Positions 20,960 through 31,879 of a stretch of 64,000 nt of DNA are shown piece by piece. The translations under genes and the position numbers were made by a program. This DNA is from Dendrocalamus latiflorus (lineage: Eukaryota > Streptophyta > Magnoliopsida > Poales > Poaceae), in assembly GCA_017311315.1 (NCBI GenBank), contig CM029609.1:41541969-41605968 (forward strand). Reading direction: 5' to 3'. Every line of letters begins with the position of its first letter. The stretch's first letter is position 1. The notes under the pieces were generated by a model. It had not been told where the DNA came from. It searched no databases and saw only the letters and a list, made by a program, of their open reading frames with translations.

Positions 20960-23900
20960 ATGGGCACCGTTGCCCTCCCTCGCTGCCCGGTGATCTTTGA
21001 TGGTGTTAATTACACCGACTTCGTGTCTCACATGCGCATTCACATGCGTGGTCTTCGTCTCTGGGGCGTCCTCTCTGGCGATGTCACCTGCCCGCCTTGC
21101 CCTATTTCTCCGACGGAGCCTACGCCTGTTGCATTGCCCCCAACAGCCGATAAGGCTGCTGCTGAGGCCGCTGATGATAAAGCTGCCTCTGCCTACCAGG
21201 AGGCTCTGGATTCCTACAAGGATCGTCTGACCGTCTACACTCAGTGGTACGATGACGACGCTCGGGCTGCTGCTGTCCTCATCGCCAGTGTCCAGCCTCA
21301 GTTCTCTTCTGAGGTTGTGGGACTCCCTTCGGCTTTTCAGATGTGGACTCATCTTCGTCAGCGCTATGAGCCCTCTGGTGATGCCCTGTACCTGTCCGTG
21401 GTCCGTCAGGAGCACTCTCTTCAGCAGGGTGATGCTACTGTTGACGTTTTTTACGCTCAGAGTTCTGCTGTCTGGCGTCAGTTGGACTCACTTCGCACTG
21501 CTGGCTGTCGTACCTATCCGTGCTGCCTGGAGGTACGTGCTGATCTGCAGTTTCAACGGGTTTACGAGTTCCTTACTCGCCTTCGTCCTGAGTTCGAGCA
21601 AAGGCGTGCCCAGCTCCTTGCACGCCACCCTCGTGTCACTCTCCTGGAGGCTCTTACCGAGATACACGCAGAGGAGACTCGTTTGAGTGGTGCTGGTCTG
21701 ATGCCACTCCCCTCTGTGCTCGCCGCTCGTCCGCCTGCTATACTGCCTCCTCCAGCGGCTACCACAGGTGGTGGTGGCCGTCCTCAGTCTGGAGGTGGCC
21801 GTCCTCACTGTTCCTACTGCGACAAGGATGGTCACACTGAATCCCAGTGCTACAAGAAGAAGCGGCATCTTTCACGCCGTTCCTCTACTGGCACTAGTGC
21901 TTCTACGACGACGTCTGCCTCGACTTCTTCAGCAGCTTCTCTCACCGAGCAGGAGATAGCCAGACTTCGACGCCTACTTGCCGCTTCAGGTTCTCCCTCG
22001 ACAGGTTCTGCAGGATCTGCTACTGACTCTTCAGGCACTGAGAGACCACCTCCTACACAGTCAGGTACCTCCCCGTGGATTCTTGATTCTGGAGCATCTT
22101 TCCACATGACTCCTGATTCTTCCACTCTGTCTTCTATTACACCCCTTGTTTCTCCTGTCAGTGTTCTTCCTGCTGATGGTACATCTCTTTCTGTCTCTGG
22201 TCGAGGATCTCTTAGCAACTCATCTTTTCATGTTCCTTCTGTTGCTCATGTTCCTCGTCTTACCTTGCAGCTTCTTTCTGCTGGGCAGATTACTGACCTT
22301 GGTTATCGAGTTATTCTCGAATCTGACTCTTGTTGTGTTCAGGACTGCCACACGGGAGCTCTGGTTGGTTCTGGCCCTCGGCGCCGTGACTCACAGCGTC
22401 TCTGGGAGCTTGACTGGCTTCATCTTCCTTCCGCTGCCACCACCGCCGCCAGTCTCTCCGCTTCTGCCACTTCGTCTACCGGCTCTTTCCAGCAGTGGCA
22501 TCACCGTCTTGGCCATCTGTGTGGATCTCGCCTGTCGTCCTTAGTTCGTCGTGGTCTTCTGGGGTCTGTCTCAGGAGACGTGTCTTTAGATTGTCAGGGC
22601 TGTAAGTTAGGTAAACAGATTCAGCTTCCTTATTCTCATAGTGAGACTGTGTCTCAGCGTCCTTTTGATCTTGTTCATTCAGATGTTTGGGGTCCGGCTC
22701 CCTTCGTTTCGAAAGGGGGTCATCGTTATTATATTATTTTTATAGATGATTTCTCTCGCCACACTTGGATATATTTCATGTCTTCTCGTAGTGAGGCATT
22801 GCCTATCTATAAACAATTTGCCAAGATGATACACACACAGTTTTCCACTCCTATTCGTGTTTTTCGTGCTGATTCTGCTGGCGAGTACCTCTCCCGTCAC
22901 CTGCGCAGCTTCCTTGCTGAGCAGGGCACTCTCGCTCAGTTTTCTTGTCCTGGTGCTCATGCTCAGAATGGTGTCGCTGAGCGCAAGCATCGTCACCTCC
23001 TTGAGACGGCTCGTGCTCTGATGATCGCCGCCTCTATTCCACCTCACTTTTGGGCCGAGGCTGTTTCCACTGCCACTTATCTCGTCAACATTCAGCCCTC
23101 TTCTGCTCTTAAGGGTGAGATCCCTGTTGAGCGTCTTTGTGGTCTTCTTCCTGACTACTCTGCCCTTCATCTGTTTGGCTGCGTTTGCTGTGTTCTTCTT
23201 GCACCTCGAGAACGTACCAAACTGACCGCTCAGTCTGTTGAGTGTGTCTTTCTGGGGTACAGTGCCGAGCACAAGGGCTATCGGTGCTGGGATCCTGTTG
23301 GTCGTCGGATACGGGTTTCTCGGGATGTGACTTTCGACGAGTCTCGTCCTTTCTACCCACATCCCGCCTCTCCTTCGGCTTCCTCTGTGGAGTCTCTGTC
23401 TTTTTTGACCTTTCCAGATACTCCTATATCTGTTTTGCCCTCGTCCACCTGTCCTACTGAGTCTCCACATATTCCCCCTATGGCCTCTCCGCCGTTGTCG
23501 CCGCCTGTGTCGTCTCCTACGACTCCCCAGGCTCCTCCCACTATCGTCTACACTCGACGACCTCGTATTGAGGATCTTCCAGATGAGTCATCTTCTTCTG
23601 ATGTTCCATCTTCTTCTGATGCTCCATCTTCCCCTGATGGGTCATCTTCTCCTCGCTACGCTCTCCGCGATCGCCAGTCGATTCGGCCTCCTGCCCGTTT
23701 TGCTTTTGCTGGCGCAGCTACTCGTGAGCCTGTCTCCTACCGGGATGCTGTTACTCATCCTGAGTGGCAGCTTGCCATGGCCGAGGAGATTGCTGCCCTC
23801 GAGCGTACTGGTACTTGGGATCTTGTTCCTTTGCCATCTCATTCTCATCCCATCACGTGTAAGTGGGTCTATAAGATTAAGACTCGCTCTGATGGTTCTC

Positions 23901-25249
23901 TTGAGCGCTATAAGGCGCGTCTTGTTGCTCGTGGTTTCCAGCAGCAGTATGGTGTTGACTACGACGAGACTTTTGCTCCTGTGGCCCACATGACCACTGT
24001 TCGCACTCTTCTTTCGGTGGCGTCTGTTCGCCACTGGTCTGTTTCTCAGCTTGATGTCAAGAATGCCTTTCTTAATGGCGAGTTGCGTGAGGAGGTCTAC
24101 ATGCATCCGCCACCTGGGTATTCTGTTCCTGAGGGCATGGTCTGTCGCCTTCGTCGCTCTCTCTATGGCCTTAAGCAAGCCCCTCGTGCTTGGTTTGAGC
24201 GCTTCTCCTCTGTGGTCACTGCTGCTGGTTTTTCAGCTAGTGATCATGATCCTGCGCTCTTTGTCCACACTTCGTCTCGTGGTCGGACTCTTCTTCTCCT
24301 GTATGTTGATGATATGATCATTACGGGAGATGATTCTGAGTACATTGCCTTTGTCAAGGCTCGTCTTAGTGAGCAGTTCCTTATGTCGGATCTTGGTCCT
24401 CTTCATTACTTCCTTGGGATTGAAGTTACTTCCACTCCAGATGGTTTCTTTATGTCCCAAGAGAAATATATTCAGGATCTTCTTGATCGCGCCTCTCTCA
24501 CTGATCAGCGTACTGTTGAGACTCCCATGGAGCTCAATGTTCACCTCCGACTCTCTGATGGCGAGCCTCTTTCTGACCCGACTCGCTATCGTCATCTTGT
24601 TGGGAGTCTTGTCTACCTTGCTGTTACTCGTCCGGATATCACTTATCCAGTTCATATTCTGAGTCAGTTTGTTTCAGCTCCCACTCAGGTTCACTACAGC
24701 CACCTTCTTCGAGTTCTGCGATATCTTCGTGGGACTATCTCTCGCCGTCTCTTCTTTCCATGTTCCAGCTCGTTACAGCTTCAGGCCTATTCGGATGCTA
24801 CTTGGGCCAGCGATCCCTCTGATCGCCGGTCTATCTCTGCTTACTGTGTTTTTCTTGGTGGTTCTCTTATTGCCTGGAAGACGAAGAAACAGACTGCAGT
24901 GTCCCATTCGAGTGCAGAGGCTGAGTTGCGAGCTATGGCTCTCTTGACAGCAGAGGTTACTTGGCTACGGTGGTTACTTGAGGATTTTGGTGTTTCTGTC
25001 ACTACACCGACCCCTCTCTTGTCAGACAGTACAGGTGCTATCAGTATTGCTCGTGATCCTGTGAAGCATGAGCTCACCAAGCACATTGGAGTTGATGCTT
25101 CTTTCATGAGGACTTGTGTGCATGATCAGGTGATTACTCTTCAGTATGTGCCTTCAGAGCTTCAGATAGCGGATTTCTTCACGAAGGCTCAGACTCGAGC
25201 ACAGCACAGCTTCTTCCTCTCCAAACTCAGTGTTGTTGATCCACCATGA
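20960..25249 (+). CDS. Copia Gag-Pol polyprotein
   Basis: The single 1429-aa frame starts at the ATG in CCAATGGGC. It shows a UBN2-type Gag region (about 1-260), a CCHC knuckle (C284, C287, H292, C297), an aspartic protease (LDSGA, Asp376), a pre-integrase zinc region (HHRLGH), an integrase core (IDDFSRHTW, D596, and later NGVAERKHR), reverse transcriptase (LDVKNAFLNGEL; YVDD at 1115-1118) and RNase H (YSDATWASD, Asp1279; SSAEAEL). The order protease-integrase-RT-RNase H is Copia-type. No stop or frameshift is seen, so the element appears coding-competent. It acts in cytoplasmic virus-like particles and integrates new copies in the nucleus. Antisense frames over it are shadows. Confidence 0.97.
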   Translation: MGTVALPRCPVIFDGVNYTDFVSHMRIHMRGLRLWGVLSGDVTCPPCPISPTEPTPVALPPTADKAAAEAADDKAASAYQEALDSYKDRLTVYTQWYDDDARAAAVLIASVQPQFSSEVVGLPSAFQMWTHLRQRYEPSGDALYLSVVRQEHSLQQGDATVDVFYAQSSAVWRQLDSLRTAGCRTYPCCLEVRADLQFQRVYEFLTRLRPEFEQRRAQLLARHPRVTLLEALTEIHAEETRLSGAGLMPLPSVLAARPPAILPPPAATTGGGGRPQSGGGRPHCSYCDKDGHTESQCYKKKRHLSRRSSTGTSASTTTSASTSSAASLTEQEIARLRRLLAASGSPSTGSAGSATDSSGTERPPPTQSGTSPWILDSGASFHMTPDSSTLSSITPLVSPVSVLPADGTSLSVSGRGSLSNSSFHVPSVAHVPRLTLQLLSAGQITDLGYRVILESDSCCVQDCHTGALVGSGPRRRDSQRLWELDWLHLPSAATTAASLSASATSSTGSFQQWHHRLGHLCGSRLSSLVRRGLLGSVSGDVSLDCQGCKLGKQIQLPYSHSETVSQRPFDLVHSDVWGPAPFVSKGGHRYYIIFIDDFSRHTWIYFMSSRSEALPIYKQFAKMIHTQFSTPIRVFRADSAGEYLSRHLRSFLAEQGTLAQFSCPGAHAQNGVAERKHRHLLETARALMIAASIPPHFWAEAVSTATYLVNIQPSSALKGEIPVERLCGLLPDYSALHLFGCVCCVLLAPRERTKLTAQSVECVFLGYSAEHKGYRCWDPVGRRIRVSRDVTFDESRPFYPHPASPSASSVESLSFLTFPDTPISVLPSSTCPTESPHIPPMASPPLSPPVSSPTTPQAPPTIVYTRRPRIEDLPDESSSSDVPSSSDAPSSPDGSSSPRYALRDRQSIRPPARFAFAGAATREPVSYRDAVTHPEWQLAMAEEIAALERTGTWDLVPLPSHSHPITCKWVYKIKTRSDGSLERYKARLVARGFQQQYGVDYDETFAPVAHMTTVRTLLSVASVRHWSVSQLDVKNAFLNGELREEVYMHPPPGYSVPEGMVCRLRRSLYGLKQAPRAWFERFSSVVTAAGFSASDHDPALFVHTSSRGRTLLLLYVDDMIITGDDSEYIAFVKARLSEQFLMSDLGPLHYFLGIEVTSTPDGFFMSQEKYIQDLLDRASLTDQRTVETPMELNVHLRLSDGEPLSDPTRYRHLVGSLVYLAVTRPDITYPVHILSQFVSAPTQVHYSHLLRVLRYLRGTISRRLFFPCSSSLQLQAYSDATWASDPSDRRSISAYCVFLGGSLIAWKTKKQTAVSHSSAEAELRAMALLTAEVTWLRWLLEDFGVSVTTPTPLLSDSTGAISIARDPVKHELTKHIGVDASFMRTCVHDQVITLQYVPSELQIADFFTKAQTRAQHSFFLSKLSVVDPP

Positions 25250-25253
25250 GTTT

Positions 25254-25262
25254 GAGGGGGGG
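25254..25262 (+). other. polypurine tract
   Basis: GAGGGGGGG lies directly against the 3' LTR, just after the Gag-Pol stop codon. Confidence 0.9.
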
Positions 25263-25391
25263 TGTTAGAGATATATGTATAGTTTGTTATTCCCCATTGT
25301 TATGAGGGGTTCTTTGCATATTTACCACCTGTACCTTGTGTATATATACTGGCCCATTGGCCTCATATGAATATATGCGCTATTCATAACA
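25263..25391 (+). repeat. 3' LTR of the Copia element
   Basis: 129 bp, matching the 5' LTR at every position compared, followed by the target duplication GTACC. Confidence 0.97.
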
Positions 25392-25396
25392 GTACC

Positions 25397-25963
25397 GACA
25401 CAGTTTGCACTATATATACCCTTTTAACAATTTACGAAGTATTACCTTGAATATTTTACCAAATTTGTAGGTTCACATGCGAATGTTTCATGAGTTCCAA
25501 GATTATGTCTAAAAATTGCTTCTTTCTGGATTGAGAAAAGTTGGTAAAATATTTATGTGCACAGCTTCAGTACAATATAGTACAATGCAATATACAGAGT
25601 GCAAAAGCTTTCAAAGTGACACGAAAAACATGATTTTTCTTTATTTAGGACCTCGATATAGTAAGCTCAGAATCAGATTAGCAAGTTTATTCTGAACATC
25701 CCTACCAGCAACTACTGATGGATAACATTACCTAATGCAGTATTAATGAACAAGAAGTGCCGGTGAATGACATGAAATTTTCCTACTTTACAGCTGCCCT
25801 TTCCCGGTGATGAACTCTCTTGTGTTGCTCAAGGAGCAAGAACAGATATCTTCTTCCCTCTCATTTACAACTCAGAAGTTTCTCAAGCCTGGTGATGACT
25901 GAAGAGATCCCTTCCAATTTGCAATTTACAGTGTGAAAATTGCAGGTAAGGCTGCGGAAGGAA
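25397..25963 (-). other. intergenic DNA and transporter 3' UTR
   Basis: Resumes the DNA interrupted by the Copia insertion, then presumably the 3' UTR of the transporter gene read on the - strand. No other feature is seen. Confidence 0.5.
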
Positions 25964-28900
25964 TTAGGCCTTCGCGGCCACTTGTTTTGCACCAACTGCA
26001 AAGAACTCGGTGATGACCTCGAGAGGCATGCCCTTTGTCTCTGGGACCTTGAGGAAGACGAACACAAAGGCGATTGAGCAAACAACTGCATATATACCGA
26101 AGACACCTGCTAGGCCAATAGCATTCAGCATCACAGGAAGGCTGTACGTAACAACAATGTCTCCAAACCAGAATGTCAGGGCGCAGACGGCGATGCAGAG
26201 GCCACGGACCCTTGTGGGGAAAATTTCTGCACATAGAATGTTGGGGATTGGACCGAAGCCCATGACGAAGCAGCAGAAGTAGATGATGACACTAACTGTG
26301 GAGAGCACAGCGTGGGGCACTGTACCCAAGTCGATAACATTGGACACAACCAGGATAATTAAAGATGCTATCAAGATTGGAATTGTGCCCAGGAGCAGAA
26401 ACCTGCAGAAAGGGAGAGAATGTATGATATAGTGCCCTTTTGGGCGAAATTTGCCTTTCATATATTTGGCAAGTGATAATACTAACATGATGCAACCAAA
26501 GGAAACAAGTTACCTTCTTCCAGAAATATCCATAAGTCTCATGGCTAAACCAATGCTAGGGAGCATCAGTAAGGTCGTGAGAGAACTGATCAAGATGGAT
26601 GCTGATGCTGAACTGAGGCCAAGATTGGACAGAAGAACTGCCACACCAGCTTGCTCAAGTATTTGAGGGGTGTAGTAGAGAACCCCATTTATTCCAGCAA
26701 ACTACACAAGAAAAATACTCGAAAGTGTTAGTGAACCCTCGTTAGGATACAATTACAGTCTTATCTATTAACCTATCAATGATGGGACAACCTAAAACAG
26801 AATAAAGTGTAAGGTGAGTTGCTCTTCAAGAAGAATTATGGTTGGCTTAACTACTTGAAGGATAATTTCATTTTTATGTGCTCATATCTGGCATACAGTA
26901 ACATGGAAACATAATTCCACACAAACAAAACTGAAGAAACATGTGAATCTCTACCTGTTGAAGGATCTGAATTCCAACACCGACTAACAATGCACGCCTC
27001 ACACCAGGTTCAAACAGATCTTTCCAGTTTGGGCCTTTGGCAGCTGCTTCCGATGGATGAATCATGGCTGGACCGGCCATTCGCTGTTCCATAAGATCTT
27101 TGGAGTAAAGTGCCGGCTGGCTTACCAAAGCAGCAGCATGTATGAACTCACTACCTTCAGGAGCAACATCCCCACCAGGAAGTGAAACAATGGAGCCCTT
27201 TCTTGATCCGGGCACTCCCTCTTGGTGCAAGTAGATTCTTTTAAAACCTCCTTCCTTTTTACCATCCTCACCTTCTCGCTCTGACCATTTCCACGCAAGC
27301 TGCCACCCCCCACCAATACCAGTGCTGCTGACTGCCTCACCACCCTCTTCCAAGAGGCTTCTATGCCTTCTCATGCTCAAAGCACTTCCACGGTGACCAT
27401 GGTGTGCAATGTCCTTCCCTTCCATGCTTGTGGTCTCTCGGGACAGCAGCGGGCTGTGGACATTGTCTTCATAGTCGCCTCCAACACCATCAGATGCATA
27501 TTCCTCATCGTCCCTGTGAAGGTTCTCCTCATCCCATTGCTCAGTTTTGGGATGCTGATCTGTCACACTGAACATACTACCAAAGTTAGGAAACAATGTG
27601 CTCCGCATGCTTCCTCCAGTGTGAGGCATGTTCTCATGGACACTCCCGAAAAGCGTGACTATAGGATCCATAAGGGGTACACTCTGGTTCACCATGCTGC
27701 CATGACGAGATGTCAGAGAAAGCACACTTCCAAGGATGCTGGGTCCCTTGGAAGGTCGAGCAATCCATGATTGGCCCTCTTCAGGCCCATATAGTGTTAT
27801 TTGGTCCTTATCGCCATCAAAAACATGATCATCAGCTGGCTCGGCAGCTGGTCCAATGATGTACTCTTCAATGGAGGTGTCTCCTCCAACCTCCAAACCT
27901 TCAACAAGAAGAGCCATTTCTCCTGCAAAATTTGATTTGGAATGATAATATGACTTTATTGTGGATGTCGATGATAAATACACGCACAAATAACTATGAA
28001 TAAATCAGCAGTTGAAATTTGAGCAGTGCCAAATAGCCATAGGATCAGTCTCAGCCAACACTTCACTGCAGACAAAATTGGTTATAGCTATACCACTTGC
28101 TAGCTGCATATGCCTGTAACCGATATTGAAATCTTGTGTAATCATATTTTGAGGTAAACATAAACCTTTTATCTTTAAATATCAAATCATAATTAACTTG
28201 AATACCTGACAGAAATTAGTAGCTTATGCAAGTTAAGAGAACTCTAGTTGCATACTTGCATCCATTTACCAACCAATAGTTATTGTTTATCTGGCCTTTT
28301 TCAGCCAAATTATTTGTTTAATGAGCAAAACAAGCCTATATATACTTATATTTTGACACGCTTTGGTGTGCATATCTCACTGTAAATTAGCAACAGGAAT
28401 TTAGAATAAATGAAGGGGTTTGCTTCAATAGATCGCTTTTAGAAAAGTTCACGAAGCTTAAAGCAAAGTAGTTAATATGAGGTATGGCAAATCTATACTA
28501 ACCTGTAAAAAATCAATCGAATTGAAGATTAGATATAGACTTGAATATTAGGTAGGGGCAAAACTTTTATTTGATTTATATTTTAGGTTATGCATATATT
28601 TGCACCTACCTAATATTAACTACTTTGCTTTAATATTCATAAACTTTTCTAAAAGAGGTGTACTGAAACAAACCCCATTAATGTAATTTCAAGAACACCA
28701 AAAATGTTTTTCTCTTCGAGCATTTCCGATCAAGGAAAAGGCCGTACTGTTATGCAGTCTGTACAAATTACATGAATGTTATTGTTGAAAAACCTTGCTA
28801 GAACTCTATATATCTGAAGTTCATTTGAAGAATTGAATAGTTAACACAGCACATATCACTTATGAAATTAATCACCAATTCAATATCAGGGAGCGATTTC

Positions 28901-30442
28901 CAAAAACCAGTCAGCTAGAAATCCAGGTGAAATAAACGTCAAGTTTTCAGCAAAACAGACCTGAGACATCCTCCCTGCCACGTAACCTTTGCAACACCTT
29001 CTTTGCCTCTGCCATCCGCCCCTTGCTGACGAGCCATCTTGGCGATTCTGGCAGATAAAATATCGTCAATCCGAAGAAAAACAATGAAGGAATCGAGAGA
29101 ACCCCAAGCATAATTCTCCAATCAGGTGATGGCAACAGCGACATCCCAAACACCATGCAGTATGACAAGAACATCCCTCCTGACCCACTGAACTGTGGCA
29201 GTGTGTTCAGCAATCCCCTAATCTCCGAAGGAGCTGTTTCTGAAATGTACAAAGGTACAAGCGTGACAGCCAAGCCGATACCGAATCCATCTATAAGACG
29301 TGCCAGCAGTAGTACATACACATTCGGGGACCATAGCATGATGAGGCTACCGATAAAGTACAGAACTGAAGAAAGAATGAGCATAGGGCGCCGGCCAATC
29401 CAGTCTGATACTGGACCAGAGAATGTTGTGATGATGGTTGCACCAATGAGTGACATCGCCACAATCAACCCTTCCACAGTAGGCTCACTTTCCAGTTTGA
29501 ATTCCTTCTTTATGTATAAAACAGCACCTGGAGAAGAAAAGTGTGCCTTGTTAATGTTTACACCTTTTGTCCCATAATATGAGTCCGTTTGGGATCCGTG
29601 TGGTTAAGGTTTTAAGACATTGATCATTAATATATGTTAATGTATATAAATTGACTACATAAAAATAGTGTTATTGGATTTATCTTGCAAAATACGTTCA
29701 CAATATATAATTTTTATTATTTTTGTTAGTATATCGTGGAACAAAATCACAGTCAAAGTGTTACTTGGAAACCATGAAAAATCAAAATGGACTTATATCA
29801 TGGGACAGAGGGAGTACCATTTTTCTTAAACAATGTAATACGTACCATATGTTCAGAACAAAGGATAGTAAACTATAAGGCTCCATTTAGAATGTAGGAA
29901 TTTCACAAGAATTGTACAAGAATTTTTCATATCCTGCAGGAATTGGGAAAATTCCCGCATTCCAAACAAGCCCCACTGATTGGACAGCACATAACTAATA
30001 TCGAGCATCTGTAAGACTGTAACTTCAATAGTACAGGTTCTTTCAGGAAAATAAATAAATAGTACAGATCAAGCTGAATTAAGTTATTGCTCAATTTCCG
30101 GGACTCTATTCATGATAAAAAAAATTGTTAGCACCAAGTTGCTTTCAGAATCGAAGAAAAACAAACTCAAATTGTTCAAGTGCTACCCTATTGCTTTGAT
30201 GAGAATAGCACACATATTCCAGAAAGCCTTAAGTAGTACTGAACAACATCTGACCTGAAGTGGCCTAGGAATCTGACAGAACAACCACCCTTATTCACCA
30301 GAGCGATAATTAACAAACTGCATATGTCTAGTAAAACAAATCTACCTAGACCAGAAGATTTACCTGCAATGGTGGCATTGTCCCACCCCTGCAGCAGATT
30401 GCCGATGGAAGCTGCAATCGCGACTAGAGCAGCTCCTGACAT
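25964..30442 (-). CDS. TMT: tonoplast monosaccharide transporter (TMT/TST family)
   Basis: The coding sequence is complement(join(25964..26402, 26514..26701, 26955..27922, 28961..29527, 30364..30442)), 746 aa, with all phases consistent; the family is usually close to 740 aa. The start MSGAALVAIAASIGNLLQGWD is the family N-terminus (shown without the final D as 20 residues: MSGAALVAIAASIGNLLQGW). MFS motifs include DWIGRRP in exon 2, PESPRWL before the loop, DISGRRF and PETKGMPLEVI. Exon 3 encodes the long hydrophilic loop between TM6 and TM7 that defines TMTs, with IEEYIIGPA, SWIARPSKG and many Ser-rich sites. Two six-helix halves surround it. Family members move hexoses or sucrose into the vacuole against proton exchange. 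The protein looks intact. Three MITEs lie in introns. It resembles rice TMT2 or TMT1; I cannot decide which. Confidence 0.96.
28415..28676. mobile_element. MITE with about 75-bp inverted repeats in a transporter intron
   Basis: Left GGGGTTTGCTTCAATAGATC... and right ...TACTGAAACAAACCCC are reverse complements over about 75 bp, including TTTTAGAAAAGTT and AAAGCAAAGTAGTTAATAT. The DNA could fold into one long hairpin. It lies in the intron between coding exons 2 and 3. No clear target duplication was found. Confidence 0.8.
29561..29814. mobile_element. Stowaway-like MITE in the first coding intron of the transporter
   Basis: The left end CACCTTTTGTCCCATAATAT and right end ATATCATGGGACAGAGGGAG are imperfect inverted repeats of the CTCCCTCCGTCCCA type. 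Both sides carry the dinucleotide TA (29559-29560 and 29815-29816), the expected Tc1/mariner duplication. Confidence 0.8.
29879..29974. mobile_element. very short MITE in the same transporter intron
   Basis: GGCTCCATTTAGAATGTAGG pairs with CCCGCATTCCAAACAAGCCCC-type sequence at the right end. It is about 96 bp, so almost all of it is terminal repeat. No target duplication could be fixed. Confidence 0.6.
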
Positions 30443-30491
30443 ATTCTCCCCCGCAAACACTCACCCTACGCGAGCTCTGCGATCCCTGGAA

Positions 30492-30580
30492 CTGCAAGAC
30501 CAAGCTAAAAATGAACACATCGAACCAATTAACCACCAGTACAGCATAGGATGCAATTCTTGCAGAACTCGAGCTAGTAC
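30492..30580 (-). other. predicted 5' UTR intron of the transporter gene
   Basis: On the - strand a GAG|GTACTAGC donor and a GGTCTTGCAG acceptor enclose 89 bp ending about 50 bp before the ATG. The prediction rests on splice-site appearance only. Confidence 0.45.
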
Positions 30581-30702
30581 CTCTCAAGAAGGCCAATAAA
30601 AGGAGAAAGAAGCCGGCTAAGAACCGAAGAAGAGGCACCCTCCGGTCCAGCAGATCAGAAGTAAAGGCGGCTCAAATGGAACCCAAAAGCCACTCCCCAG
30701 TA

Positions 30703-30738
30703 GTAGAAGTAGAAGAAGAAGAAGAAGAAGAGAAGGCC
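30703..30738. repeat. (GAA)n microsatellite in the transporter 5' region
   Basis: A run of GAA on the + strand (TTC on the gene strand) lies about 270 bp before the ATG, probably in the 5' UTR. Confidence 0.85.
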
Positions 30739-31604
30739 AACCTCCCTGCGAGTGAGGAAAAAAAAGGCTCAGCGGGAGGCGAAGCAGCTGCCCAGATGCC
30801 ACATGGAGGCACGCAGACGCAGACACAGACACTGGCACACACAGCGGCAGTAAACTAAAGAAACAAGTACTCTTCTTTGGTTAATGGCCTACTACTACGC
30901 TTCCCCAGCGCGGCAGCCACCGAGAAATATCCCAGCCTTCCCCGACCAAACGCGCCGGTATCCCCTCAGGAACACACCAAAGATGCCCAAAGATCCCAGC
31001 TTTCCAGCGAAAGGGCACGCGCGGAGACGGTGGTTTGGTGTGGTTACAGTACTACCGATCTCTTCAGCTCTTCTTCTTCTCCTTGGTGGCCAACACATGC
31101 ACACACTTCGACAACGAAGGCTTCGCGGGCGGCGTCGTGCCAAACGATCAGCCAAGAACCAGCCAGAACTGATCTGTCAGCCTGGATGGCCAGATTACTT
31201 TTTCTCATATAGCATGTACCAGTGATCTAATGGAATCTCCTGTAGTTCGGCCAGAGCTTTCTTTGTTTTCCTTGGGCCTTGGAGAGTGGAGCCGAATGAT
31301 AGGGGGAGGTGGTGCATAATACTTCCAGATCGTAACAACGTGGCTAGATTACAAAATGAATTATGGCGGCATTTGGTATGGTTAATTACGGTTTATTTGG
31401 TACGGTACATGTGCCTTCCTGCGGTCGAAAAGAATTGTGCTTTTGCGTGACGCTCAAATTTTTTAAACTTTGACTACTGACGATTGATGTCGTTTTAGTT
31501 ACGGAGCAGACGATGTTTATGGTAGTTTTATAATATCTATATAAATAAAAATAATATGTGAGATTTAAGCATCTTTTTTCATTTTAAGTACAAAGCAATT
31601 CTAC

Positions 31605-31876
31605 GGGCCTGTTTGGATACGCTTAAAATCCGACTCTAGGTAGAATTAAACGAGAATCCCACCCAAACGCTTTGATTATTTTTGGATTCTTTCAACCGCT
31701 ACGGTGGGAAAGATCGGTATTTGCACTGGGAATCCAAAATCCTGTACCGCGAGCCCGAGGGGTCGTTTCTTCCACCGCGACGATTCTTCAGACTGCAGAT
31801 TCTTCAGATCGCGACTTATCAGAAAATCCTAATCAGATTAAAATCGATTCTCAGATAAGCGTATCCAAACAGGGCC
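31605..31876. mobile_element. MITE upstream of the transporter gene
   Basis: GGGCCTGTTTGGATACGCTT at the left pairs with AAGCGTATCCAAACAGGGCC at the right. Both sides carry TAC (31602-31604 and 31877-31879). The 70-aa frame inside is not supported. Confidence 0.78.
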
Positions 31877-31879
31877 TAC

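Larger units (their letters stand above)
20137..25391 (+). mobile_element. intact young Ty1/Copia LTR retrotransposon
   Basis: The 5255-bp element has 129-bp LTRs at 20137-20265 and 25263-25391 that I read as identical. The 5-bp target duplication GTACC is at 20132-20136 and 25392-25396. A primer binding site TGGTATCAGAGCC (initiator Met tRNA) follows the 5' LTR directly, and a GAGGGGGGG polypurine tract precedes the 3' LTR. One open 1429-aa Gag-Pol frame fills 20960-25249. Identical LTRs mean a very recent insertion, and the copy may still be active. Confidence 0.97.

Noticed and set aside
22679..23470. 263-aa and other antisense frames over the Copia polyprotein
   Set aside because: No domain, and fully covered by the well-supported Gag-Pol frame on the other strand.
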